Shown in pieces: positions 9,812-17,235 of a stretch of DNA of 64,000 bases (the first letter of the stretch is position 1; each line of letters opens with the position of its first letter). Under the pieces are notes generated by a model. The model searched no databases. It saw only the letters and a program-made list of their open reading frames with translations, and was not told where the DNA came from. A program made the translations under genes and the position numbers. Source of the stretch: Pseudoalteromonas sp. SMS1 (GTDB lineage Bacteria > Pseudomonadota > Gammaproteobacteria > Enterobacterales > Alteromonadaceae). Where the stretch lies: NCBI RefSeq assembly GCF_021530565.1, contig NZ_JAKGBI010000014.1, forward strand, positions 1 to 64,000, given 5' to 3'.

Positions 9812-10791
9812 TGCAGAGGAAGTTTAGCGTTGTTATTGGCGCAATACTTATCAGTATTACGGGATGTAAAACGCTTGACGCGGTTCAAAATACTTTAGGT
9901 GACTCAACACCGTCAAATGAGCAAGTACAAAGTGCCTTCAATCGCGCTGAAGCGGCGTTTATGGAGGCGCAGCAAGCAATGTACTTAGCTAGAGCAGAGT
10001 CATTAGCAGAATATGATTTACAGCGTACACAGAGAGCACGAAAAGAATGGCAAGATTTACAAGATCAGTTTTCTAAACTAAAAGCGAAGCCACATCAGGC
10101 TTTGGACAGTGCCTCCTTCTTTTCGTCTCAGACGGTCAGTGGTGAAATTATTGAAACTGGTCAAGAAATACAGGCACTGGTTTCGGGCGCACAAGCAGCA
10201 AAACAATTAATTCTCTCGGTGTTAGAGCCTGTGCGATCACACTTTGCAGTGCTAGATAAATTCGATACGCCACAGCAGTTCTCGAAGCGCTATCGAAGAC
10301 TAAAAGACCAGCATAACGTATTTAAGGCAATGCTCGTTGAAGGCAAGCAGATGCAAGTTGAAACACGACTGTCTGAGTATCAAGCTCAGTTAACCACGCT
10401 AGAAAAAGCAGCGGTTGAACGACATTATTTAGGTAAGGTATTTGCGCAGCTAGATACCATAGCCACTTCTCCAAAAGCATACGTGTTACCTAATGTCTAT
10501 GCGGACGCCTCCAATACGACGGAATATGCAAAACAGTTTATCTATTCAAATGTGCGAGCGTACCACCTAATTGAAGAAAAAGCGCGTTCTGCCCGTTTGC
10601 AAATTTTAAGACTTGAACATTTGTACGCAGAGCACCTTGCGCGAAAGCAGGCGCTAACAGATAAGCAAGTTGAGGCTAAACTATTAACGCTGGAAAACCA
10701 ACTCTTAGCGCTGACAAAAAAAGCAGGGTTAGGTGATTTGCGTCATTTGAGTTTTGCACAGCAGTTGGCTGCTATTGAAGATAAGTTGTAA
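9811..10791 (+). CDS. Coiled-coil lipoprotein, uncharacterised
   Basis: A lipoprotein signal ends in the lipobox ISITGC, so the mature N-terminal Cys should be acylated. The rest is almost entirely alpha-helical and rich in Glu, Gln, Ala, Leu and Lys, with heptad-like runs (for example RAEAAFMEAQQAMYLARAES and the C-terminal leucine-rich end), suggesting long coiled coils. ATG 9811 is chosen over 9799 because it begins the signal sequence, follows ggag and overlaps the upstream stop. Residue 2 after the Cys is Lys, not Asp, so outer-membrane sorting is likely. The function is unknown; a periplasmic partner of the coupled barrel protein is inferred. Confidence 0.6.
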   Translation: MQRKFSVVIGAILISITGCKTLDAVQNTLGDSTPSNEQVQSAFNRAEAAFMEAQQAMYLARAESLAEYDLQRTQRARKEWQDLQDQFSKLKAKPHQALDSASFFSSQTVSGEIIETGQEIQALVSGAQAAKQLILSVLEPVRSHFAVLDKFDTPQQFSKRYRRLKDQHNVFKAMLVEGKQMQVETRLSEYQAQLTTLEKAAVERHYLGKVFAQLDTIATSPKAYVLPNVYADASNTTEYAKQFIYSNVRAYHLIEEKARSARLQILRLEHLYAEHLARKQALTDKQVEAKLLTLENQLLALTKKAGLGDLRHLSFAQQLAAIEDKL

Positions 10792-11085
10792 GCGTTCTTG
10801 CACGCTGTTGCCGCTTTGTCCTGAAAGCTCATTTAAACTGAAAATTGCATTTATAAGACCCCTATTTTGGTTGCTGCGGTGTCAGTAAGGCAAAATGTTG
10901 ATTATATTTGGCGCCATAATGCAAAGTTACCAAATTTAAAACAAAAGGTATTTTTAATCTAACTTATGTTTTTATTGGGTATATTTATTCTTTGTTTTTG
11001 CTAAAAGCAAGTTATTCAAAATCAAAATTTCCTGTGAAATAGATTAAGATCTCTGCCAATTTCTCATCAAAAGGCGAGAGCAAAA
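10792..11085. other. AT-rich intergenic region
   Basis: No gene is seen. The DNA is AT-rich and probably holds the promoter of the oxygenase/aminotransferase pair. No confident -35/-10 pair was identified. Confidence 0.4.
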
Positions 11086-11718
11086 ATGACAGCAGTAAAC
11101 AACCAGAATTTGCTTCAACTTCGTTTTATTCAACAATCTCATATTGATTCAGTAAAGCCATTCTTCACACGTTTGCCAGATAACCCGTATGCAGATGGCG
11201 CGTTTCGTAAACGCCGTTATTCGGTATTAAAATTTCAAGATAATGCGGTCTCTATCCAGCCAACAAAGGCATTTGTACAAGATGACTCAATAAACAATTT
11301 CCAAGGTAATATTGAGCGTGTATACGAGAATTTAGAAACGGAGTTGCTGCAAAGCGATGGGTTCAAACACTTGCTTACAGAGTTCAAGGCGATGACTGGT
11401 ATTTCCGACGAGAGAGATATTGAAGTGCATCAGTTCAGAATGCTTGCTATTGAAAGTGATACGCCACCAGCACCAGAAGGTGTGCACCAAGATGGGTTTG
11501 ACCATGTCTGTGTATGTGGTGTTTCACACGAAAATATTGCCGGTGGCGAGTTGCTTGTGTATGAGCACAAAGAAGCTGAACCGTGTTTTAAAATGGAAAT
11601 CAAAGATGGGTTGTTTGCCCTGGTGAACGATCGCGAAGTATGGCACAACGCAACGCCGATGAATAAACTCGACGCGGACAAAGTGGGCTACTTAGACTGT
11701 TTTGTATTTACGGCTTAA
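11086..11718 (+). CDS. 2OG-Fe(II) oxygenase family protein (PF10014-like)
   Basis: This resembles the small 2-oxoglutarate/Fe(II) dioxygenases that include bacterial amino-acid hydroxylases such as the L-isoleucine hydroxylase group. The iron-binding facial triad is visible: His134 and Asp136 in HQDGFD, and His187 in WHNATP. Length is 210 residues, with no signal peptide, so it is cytoplasmic. It starts after a ggcgagagc-type ribosome-binding site. A class V PLP enzyme begins 10 nt after its stop, so the pair is probably an operon acting on one amino-acid-like substrate. The substrate is not determinable here. The family call is fairly sure, the hydroxylase role inferred. Confidence 0.72.
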   Translation: MTAVNNQNLLQLRFIQQSHIDSVKPFFTRLPDNPYADGAFRKRRYSVLKFQDNAVSIQPTKAFVQDDSINNFQGNIERVYENLETELLQSDGFKHLLTEFKAMTGISDERDIEVHQFRMLAIESDTPPAPEGVHQDGFDHVCVCGVSHENIAGGELLVYEHKEAEPCFKMEIKDGLFALVNDREVWHNATPMNKLDADKVGYLDCFVFTA

Positions 11719-11728
11719 TGGGGCTGCT

Positions 11729-12964
11729 ATGAATCTATCTCAAATTCGCCGTCAGTTTCCTGCATTGATGCAGGAGATCTCAGGACAGGCACCGATGTTT
11801 TTAGATGGACCGGGTGGTTCTCAAGTGCCTCAGTCAGTACTGAGTGCGATGTCAGCGTACCTTGGTTACTTTAATTCAAATCTAGGTGGTGCATTTTTTT
11901 CGAGTGATAAAACGGTCGAATTGATGAGCCGTGCTAGAGAGGCCGTTGCACAACTACTCAATGCGCCAAGTCACGAACAGATTGTATTTGGTGCCAATAT
12001 GACTAGCCTAACATTTAGCTTTAGTCGTGCTATCTCTAGAGATTGGCAGCCTACAGATGAAGTCATTGTGACAAATGCAGATCACTATTCAAACGTCTCT
12101 TCATGGCGTCAGGCCGCCGAAGATAAAGGGGCAAGTGTTCACGCTGTGCGTATCAATGAGTCGGATTGTACTTTGGATCTGGCGCATTTTGCGGAACTTT
12201 TGAACAGCAATACAAAACTGGTTGCTGTCACTTACGCATCAAATACCACAGGCTCTATCAACGATATTAAGAAAATCGTTGAAATGGCACATGAGGTTGG
12301 TGCGCTTGTCTATGTAGATGCAGTGCATTTTGCGCCTCATGAATTGATTGATGTACAAGCTTTGGACTGTGACTTCCTCGCTTGCTCAGCATATAAGTTC
12401 TTCGGGCCGCATGTGGGGATTGTTTATGGGAAGCGCGAACACTTAGAAGGGTTCATGCCATACAAAGTTGAGCCAGCTAAAGACGTGATCCCAGGACGTT
12501 GGGAAACGGGTACGCAGAGCTTTGAAGGCTTGGCTGGTGTGATTGCAGCGATAGATTACATCGCATCTTTGAGTGAGTTGTCTGAGTCCGAGCCACTGAG
12601 AAGGCGACTTGAGCAGGCCTTTGCGAATTCAAAAGCGCATGAAATGGCATTGAGTAAACATTTTTTAACAAGGTTAGTAGACTTCCCACAAATCAATTTA
12701 TTCGGGATTGATGATGTGACGAGAGTTGCAGAGCGCACGCCAACGTTTGCTTTGACTTTTGATGGTATTGAACCGCGTAAAGTGTCTGAGTTTTTAGGTC
12801 AGCAGCATGTGTGTGTTTGGGATGGCAATTTTTATGCTCAAGGTCTGTGTGAACAGCTTGGGGTGATGGATAAAGGTGGTGTCGTTCGCATTGGCTGTAT
12901 GCACTATAACACCATTGAAGAGTTAGATAAGCTTTTCGATTTGTTTGGTGAATTTTTGAAATAA
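11729..12964 (+). CDS. Class V aminotransferase, cysteine desulfurase-like
   Basis: A fold-type I PLP enzyme of the cysteine desulfurase-like protein group. The N-terminus FLDGPGGSQVP is typical of class V enzymes. ANMTSLTF fits the phosphate/ring-binding loop, YVDAVHFAPH supplies the Asp and His of the PLP pocket, and Lys223 in SAYKFFGPH is the Schiff-base residue. Length is 411 residues. No Cys-bearing loop typical of housekeeping IscS is apparent, so sulfur mobilisation for Fe-S clusters is unlikely. ATG 11729 is chosen over 11702 because it aligns with the family N-terminus. It is followed immediately by a strong terminator. It is probably partner to the upstream oxygenase. Confidence 0.78.
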   Translation: MNLSQIRRQFPALMQEISGQAPMFLDGPGGSQVPQSVLSAMSAYLGYFNSNLGGAFFSSDKTVELMSRAREAVAQLLNAPSHEQIVFGANMTSLTFSFSRAISRDWQPTDEVIVTNADHYSNVSSWRQAAEDKGASVHAVRINESDCTLDLAHFAELLNSNTKLVAVTYASNTTGSINDIKKIVEMAHEVGALVYVDAVHFAPHELIDVQALDCDFLACSAYKFFGPHVGIVYGKREHLEGFMPYKVEPAKDVIPGRWETGTQSFEGLAGVIAAIDYIASLSELSESEPLRRRLEQAFANSKAHEMALSKHFLTRLVDFPQINLFGIDDVTRVAERTPTFALTFDGIEPRKVSEFLGQQHVCVWDGNFYAQGLCEQLGVMDKGGVVRIGCMHYNTIEELDKLFDLFGEFLK

Positions 12965-12990
12965 AAAAGGGTGCTTACGCACCCTTTTTT
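12963..12990 (+). terminator. Strong intrinsic terminator
   Basis: The arm aaaaaagggtgc (12963-12974) pairs perfectly with gcaccctttttt (12979-12990) across a 4-nt loop. It overlaps the stop codon of the aminotransferase gene and isolates that operon from the peptide gene downstream. Confidence 0.92.
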
Positions 12991-12994
12991 ATTT

Positions 12995-13017
12995 CAAAAA
13001 TCACTGAGTGATTTTTG
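12995..13017. repeat. Second 10-bp hairpin
   Basis: The arm caaaaatcac (12995-13004) pairs perfectly with gtgatttttg (13008-13017) around a 3-nt loop. It follows the terminator at 12963-12990 by 4 nt; it could be a back-up terminator or a binding site. Confidence 0.5.
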
Positions 13018-13122
13018 CACAGTAAAACATGTCACTATCTCACAGAAGCTTTACCGTTTGTAATGAAATAATGTACAGACTCAAAGCGTTGATTTTAATG
13101 CGTATCAATGGTTATTTATTAA

Positions 13123-13145
13123 ACAGGTTGCAATAGTCAACCTGT
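13123..13145. promoter_or_regulatory. Palindrome upstream of the peptide gene
   Basis: The arm acaggttg (13123-13130) pairs perfectly with caacctgt (13138-13145) around a 7-nt centre, 33 nt before the peptide start. It could be an operator or a 5'-leader hairpin. A weak ttgatt box lies upstream near 13089, but no strong promoter is evident. Confidence 0.45.
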
Positions 13146-13177
13146 GTGAAAACGATCAACATAAAAAGGAAATAACG

Positions 13178-13348
13178 ATGAAAGTCGCACTTAAGAAACG
13201 CTCAGTAAAGCAGTTAACGACAAACAATAAAACGTTAAACCAAGCGCAAACACCACATATTGCTGGTGGCATGTACGCAAGTTCACCCCATGTACCGGGT
13301 TGTATTTCTTACCAAGGTATCACATGTATGTCTATGTATAATTGCTAG
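13178..13348 (+). CDS. Orphan RiPP-like precursor peptide with GG leader
   Basis: This 56-codon gene starts with an ATG 8 nt after aagga. The N-terminal 31 residues are leader-like: a basic start (MKVALKKRSVKQL), a polar middle, and TPHIAGG ending in a double glycine. The remaining 25-residue core contains three Cys (42, 50, 56), Ser35, Ser36, Ser44, Ser52 and Thr49, plus His and Pro. This resembles the short KxxVKxL...IAGG precursor peptides common in Pseudoalteromonas and Bacteroidota, sometimes called class I lanthipeptide-like. Its own terminator follows 10 nt after the stop. No LanB/LanC, radical SAM enzyme or peptidase-containing exporter is adjacent, so the modification is unknown; disulfides are an alternative. 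Confidence 0.65.
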   Translation: MKVALKKRSVKQLTTNNKTLNQAQTPHIAGGMYASSPHVPGCISYQGITCMSMYNC

Positions 13349-13358
13349 AAAGTAATGG

Positions 13359-13389
13359 CTGCAGAGATCTTTATCGCTCTGCAGTTTTC
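13359..13389 (+). terminator. Terminator of the peptide gene
   Basis: The arm ctgcagag (13359-13366) pairs perfectly with ctctgcag (13377-13384), loop 10 nt, followed by TTTT. It also separates the peptide gene from the convergent cNMP-binding gene. Confidence 0.88.
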
Positions 13390-13396
13390 GGATTAG

Positions 13397-13855
13397 TTAA
13401 AATTGCTCTTCAATGTAGTGATTGAGTTTGTGAATGCGCTCACTCATGCCCTCGATAATTTTATCTTTGATTTTTTCTCGAATTACTGCTGGCAATTTAG
13501 TGAGTGCCTCCGCGGTAATGGCTAAAACAATCGTGTCTGAAACGGCTTGTGCACTGGTACTGCGCTCTCGATGACAAATAAAAGCGCCTTCACCAACAAA
13601 TTCACCTGGTCCCACATGGCCAATATCGATATGGCTCTTTTCGGCAAAAATTCGTAACTCACCACTTAATATTATGTACAGTCGATTGTCTTGCTCAAAG
13701 CGTTTAAACGCATATTTATTTTGCCCTATTAAATAGAGGTGGCTAAACGATTCTAATAAAACTTGCCGTTCGGCCAGTGTAAACTCTTTAAAAAAGTCCA
13801 GCCGATTAATGATTTCGAGTTGTTTAATGGTGGTGATATTTTCTAACAGCTTCAT
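13397..13855 (-). CDS. Cyclic nucleotide-binding domain protein
   Basis: A single Crp/cAP-family cNMP-binding beta-barrel of about 120 residues, flanked by a short N-terminal helix and a C-terminal helix. The phosphate-binding-cassette-like region reads GEFVGEGAFICHRERSTSAQAV, where Arg and Ser/Thr are in the usual places. There is no helix-turn-helix, so it cannot be a Crp-type regulator by itself; a signalling or partner-regulating role is inferred. It lies 14 nt downstream of glnG on the same strand and is probably transcribed with glnLG. Length is 152 residues. Confidence 0.7.
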   Translation of the reverse strand: MKLLENITTIKQLEIINRLDFFKEFTLAERQVLLESFSHLYLIGQNKYAFKRFEQDNRLYIILSGELRIFAEKSHIDIGHVGPGEFVGEGAFICHRERSTSAQAVSDTIVLAITAEALTKLPAVIREKIKDKIIEGMSERIHKLNHYIEEQF

Positions 13856-13869
13856 AGTCTGCCAAACAC

Positions 13870-15279
13870 TTATTCATTTTCTAGCATATTGCGTTCTTTC
13901 AGTTTGCGGGTCAATGTATTACGCCCCCATCCTATTTTTAGCGCAGCATCTTGCTTATGTCCATGGCAGGCAGCCAGTGCGGACTTAATTAAGCGTGTTT
14001 CTAGTTGAGCTTGTATTTGTGGCCAAATATGCTCTTCGCCTTGTAAAAGTTGTTGGTCGAGCCAAAGTTGAAAGGCATCTAGCCAATCTTGATTGTCGCT
14101 CACCTCTCTCGTTTCTGTTGATTGCATGAGTTCGGGCGGTAAGTCTTGTGGACCCACCATATCACCCGGTGCCATTACGGTCAGCCATCGGCAAGTATTT
14201 TCCAATTGTCTGACATTACCGGGCCAATGAAAGGCGCACAGTTGCGCCAACGCTTTTTCAGTGAGCACTTTACTGGGGACTTTGAGCTCTTTGGCACTTT
14301 TGGCTAAGAAGTATTGGGCAAGTTTAGCAATGTCTACACTGCGCTCTCTCAATGGCGGAATGCGTAACCGAACGACATTAAGTCGATGAAATAGATCCTC
14401 ACGAAACTTCCCTTGGCTGACCAACTGTTCTAAATCTTGGTGAGTTGCCGCTAAAATGCGAACGTCTACTTTGATACTTTGATGGCCACCAACACGATAA
14501 AACTCGCCATCAGCTAATACTCTGAGTAGTCGGGTTTGCACATCCAATGGCATGTCACCAATTTCATCCAGGAATAGCGTGCCACCATTGGCTTGCTCAA
14601 AGCGTCCTCTTCTGACGCTATCCGCGCCGGTAAAGGCGCCTTTTTCATGGCCAAACAGCTCAGATTCAACCAAATCTTTGGGGATAGCGGCCATGTTTAA
14701 AGCGATAAAGGTTTTGTCTTTTCGTGGACTATGGTTGTGTAGTGCCCCCGCGACCAGCTCTTTACCGGTGCCAGACTCTCCGTTAATTAAAACACTCATA
14801 CTAGACGCTGATAACTTACCGATGGCTCTAAACACTTCTTGCATTGCGGGGGCTTCACCAATAATGTCTGGTCGATTGGAGATAGCGTCTACTTGTTTGG
14901 CTTTGACATTTTGTTGTGCTGCCCGATAGGCTCGGTCAGCGAGTGAAGTTGCTTCATCCAAGTCGAAGGGCTTAGCTAGATATTCAAAGGCGCCTTTTTG
15001 GAAGGCATTAACAGCGGAGTCTAGATCAGAGTGTGCAGTCATAATGATTACGGGTAAGGCGGGGTAGAGGTCGCTGACTTCTTCTAACAACGCCATACCA
15101 TCTATACCAGGCATACGAACGTCTGACATTAATACGGAGGGTTGGTCGTATTCGAGCGCAGTCAACACATCTTGGCCGTTAGCAAAACTTTCAGTTTCAA
15201 AACCAGCTCTAGACAAGGCTTTTTCTAATACAAAGCGAATTGACGCATCATCATCAACTAACCAAACACTCTTCATCAT
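13870..15279 (-). CDS. glnG: Nitrogen regulation response regulator NtrC
   Basis: A sigma54 enhancer-binding protein activated by GlnL-mediated phosphorylation under nitrogen limitation. In order: receiver domain with the phospho-acceptor Asp in MSDVRMPG, central AAA+ domain with Walker A GESGTGKE, the sigma54-contact loop GAFTGA and Walker B GTLFLDEIG, and a C-terminal Fis-type helix-turn-helix (ALKIGWGRNTLTRKLKE). Length of 469 residues equals the enteric protein. The start overlaps the glnL stop (ATGATGA), with a second ATG at 15276 that may be the true start after ggagc. The operon is glnL-glnG plus a cNMP-binding gene. Confidence 0.96.
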   Translation of the reverse strand: MMKSVWLVDDDASIRFVLEKALSRAGFETESFANGQDVLTALEYDQPSVLMSDVRMPGIDGMALLEEVSDLYPALPVIIMTAHSDLDSAVNAFQKGAFEYLAKPFDLDEATSLADRAYRAAQQNVKAKQVDAISNRPDIIGEAPAMQEVFRAIGKLSASSMSVLINGESGTGKELVAGALHNHSPRKDKTFIALNMAAIPKDLVESELFGHEKGAFTGADSVRRGRFEQANGGTLFLDEIGDMPLDVQTRLLRVLADGEFYRVGGHQSIKVDVRILAATHQDLEQLVSQGKFREDLFHRLNVVRLRIPPLRERSVDIAKLAQYFLAKSAKELKVPSKVLTEKALAQLCAFHWPGNVRQLENTCRWLTVMAPGDMVGPQDLPPELMQSTETREVSDNQDWLDAFQLWLDQQLLQGEEHIWPQIQAQLETRLIKSALAACHGHKQDAALKIGWGRNTLTRKLKERNMLENE

Positions 15280-16352
15280 TTGCTCCCTAGTTCGTCTTCA
15301 AAGGGTAAGTAAATACAAAACTCTGTATGTCCAGGCCAGCTGTCACACTCAATAAAGCCTCGGTGTTGCTCGACTAAAGTTTGAGCGATTGATAACCCGA
15401 GACCTGAGCCCCCTTCTTTATTTGTGACCATGGGGTAAAACAGCGTCGCCTTTAGCGACTCGTCTATACCTGGCCCGTTGTCAGCAATTTTGATAAGTAA
15501 TGCTTTTCTTAACATTAACTTACCTCGCCGTACGCGATGGCAAATACGTGTTGTTACACAGATTTCACCATGTCCGTTTAATGCTTGTTGCGCATTACGC
15601 ACGATGTTTAACACCACTTGTTGAATCTTTGCTTCATCAAGGCAAATATCCGGGATACTTGGATCGTAGTCTTTTCGCAATGAAACGGACTGCTCAGCAT
15701 CCAGTGCGCTGAGTTTTAAAATTGATTCCAAAACTTTGTGGATATTACACAGTGCTTTCTTTGGCAATGCATTGGGGCCTAAAAGTCTATCCACAAGCTC
15801 CCTAAGGCGATCGGCTTGATCAATGATGAGTTGTGCGCACTCATCCCGTTCTTGCTGATCAACTTCATACTGCAATAATTGCGCCGCTCCTCTGATCCCG
15901 CCGAGTGGGTTTTTAATTTCATGGGCTAACCCTCGAATCAGGTTACGCGCTGCTTGATATTGGTTAGCTTGATTAAACGCGTTATCAAATCGTAATTCTT
16001 CATCAATGCGCCGACATTCGAGTTGAATAAAGTGCTGATTATCACAGTAGAGCTTGCGAGCAAAGAGGCTGATTGTACTGGCCCGATTATCGATAAATAC
16101 CACGTCTACCTTGTGTTGCTGACAGTCTATACCATCTTCTAGCACATAGCGTTTGAGGCGCTTTAGGTCGATTAAATGATGATGAAAAATACTTTCAAAC
16201 GGTTGAGCTATTAATCGTTTCTGACCAAGTCCGAGTAATTCACTGGCACTGTTGTTCGCATAGTGAATTCTTAATTCTTCATCTAGTAAAATGACAGATG
16301 TTGATAGGTTTTGCCAAAGTTCTTGGAGTATAGAAGGGGATGCTTGTTCCAT
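15276..16352 (-). CDS. glnL: Nitrogen regulation histidine kinase NtrB
   Basis: The sensor kinase/phosphatase that controls NtrC, itself controlled by PII in known systems. It is cytoplasmic, with an N-terminal PAS domain (ILLDEELRIHYANNSASELLG), a dimerisation/phospho-acceptor helix with His in RGLAHEIKNPLGG, and an ATPase with N box NIVRNAQQAL and G boxes DNGPGID and GGSGLGLSIA. The frame is open to 16397, but ATG 16352 (MEQASPSILQ) is chosen: it aligns with the E. coli start, and the longer version would translate through an NtrC box at 16365-16381. Length is 358 residues. Confidence 0.94.
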   Translation of the reverse strand: MEQASPSILQELWQNLSTSVILLDEELRIHYANNSASELLGLGQKRLIAQPFESIFHHHLIDLKRLKRYVLEDGIDCQQHKVDVVFIDNRASTISLFARKLYCDNQHFIQLECRRIDEELRFDNAFNQANQYQAARNLIRGLAHEIKNPLGGIRGAAQLLQYEVDQQERDECAQLIIDQADRLRELVDRLLGPNALPKKALCNIHKVLESILKLSALDAEQSVSLRKDYDPSIPDICLDEAKIQQVVLNIVRNAQQALNGHGEICVTTRICHRVRRGKLMLRKALLIKIADNGPGIDESLKATLFYPMVTNKEGGSGLGLSIAQTLVEQHRGFIECDSWPGHTEFCIYLPFEDELGSK

Positions 16353-16364
16353 AATGGGTCGCCT

Positions 16365-16381
16365 TGCACCAACTTGGTGCA
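16365..16381 (-). promoter_or_regulatory. NtrC binding site at the glnLG start
   Basis: The sequence TGCACC-AACTT-GGTGCA matches the enteric NtrC consensus TGCACC-N5-GGTGCA exactly. It ends 13 nt upstream of the glnL ATG. In enteric bacteria a comparable site lets NtrC repress its own operon; the same is inferred here. Confidence 0.85.
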
Positions 16382-16479
16382 TATCAATGTAACACAATCC
16401 TATGTCGAATGTTTAATTAGTTTGAAAGTCGTTGTTTCGTTTTATATTTTCTAGGACAACGCAATGATTGATTGTTAAG

Positions 16480-16989
16480 TTAATTATTTACCGAAGCTTT
16501 ATGTAAGAAAAAAATTGTTTCATCACTTTTCGTGACGATTTCATCCTTACCATTGAATACCATGAGTTGTAATGCGTGTTCTCCACGTGGGACATTACGC
16601 AACGCGAATGTAACCGTATGTTGTTTAGGGCCTGTGGGCTTACCATTCAAATAAAGTTGTACAGTAAAATCTTTTGCAAACCTCGGTGTAATTTGACCAC
16701 TCACGTACACACTACCGGTGTTATCACGTAATGTTTGCTTATGATTAGGGGCAATAATGGCCGCTTTATACGTTTGTCCTGACGCCGATTGTGAGGTAGT
16801 TAAAACTGATGTGTCAGTTGCCGGCATAGTTAAAAAATTCGTGTTAATTTTGACCTCTTTTGCGCCTTTTCGAGGGGTATCAGAATAGACCCAATTGCCG
16901 TTTTGATCTTTCCAACGGTAAACCTTTTTGTCTGCATACGCATTTGAGCAGACGATACAAAACGCGATTAATATCCAAAGGCGAGCCAC
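16480..16989 (-). CDS. DUF4124 domain secreted protein
   Basis: A small exported protein with a signal peptide ending near CSNAYA-D and, directly after it, a DUF4124 domain (KKVYRWKDQNGNWVYSDTP). The C-terminal half looks like an all-beta domain. The GTG at 16989 is preferred over the TTG at 17007: it follows tgagg by 5 nt and starts the signal peptide. Length is about 169 residues. The same gene is found between glnA and glnL in other marine gammaproteobacteria (recalled, not searched). No function is known; a periplasmic role is inferred. Confidence 0.78.
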   Translation of the reverse strand: MARLWILIAFCIVCSNAYADKKVYRWKDQNGNWVYSDTPRKGAKEVKINTNFLTMPATDTSVLTTSQSASGQTYKAAIIAPNHKQTLRDNTGSVYVSGQITPRFAKDFTVQLYLNGKPTGPKQHTVTFALRNVPRGEHALQLMVFNGKDEIVTKSDETIFFLHKASVNN

Positions 16990-17110
16990 GTTGACCTCAC
17001 TGAGCAAGTTTAAAAAGTGCCAAAAAACACCATCATTGTGTAATTTTCACAATAGTGCAAGTACTAATGTTCATCCCATAACTGTAGTGTGTTTAATATG
17101 ATTTTGCCAT

Positions 17111-17135
17111 AAAAAAGCCCGCATTAAGCGGGCTT
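17111..17135 (-). terminator. glnA terminator
   Basis: The arm aagcccgc (17115-17122) pairs perfectly with gcgggctt (17128-17135). On the minus strand the stem is followed by a T-run (A-run at 17111-17116). It lies about 100 nt after the glnA stop. Confidence 0.9.
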
Positions 17136-17235
17136 GAGAACACATATGATTTAAGCGCGCAGAATATACTTAAATAGCAGAAAACACTGCGCTGGGTAGC
17201 GAACTACCCTGCTTACTGCTGGTATATCTCAGCGA

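Noticed and set aside
13870..16397. Extra frames opposite glnG and glnL (for example 14552-14929)
   Set aside because: Antisense to strongly conserved domains, without family resemblance.
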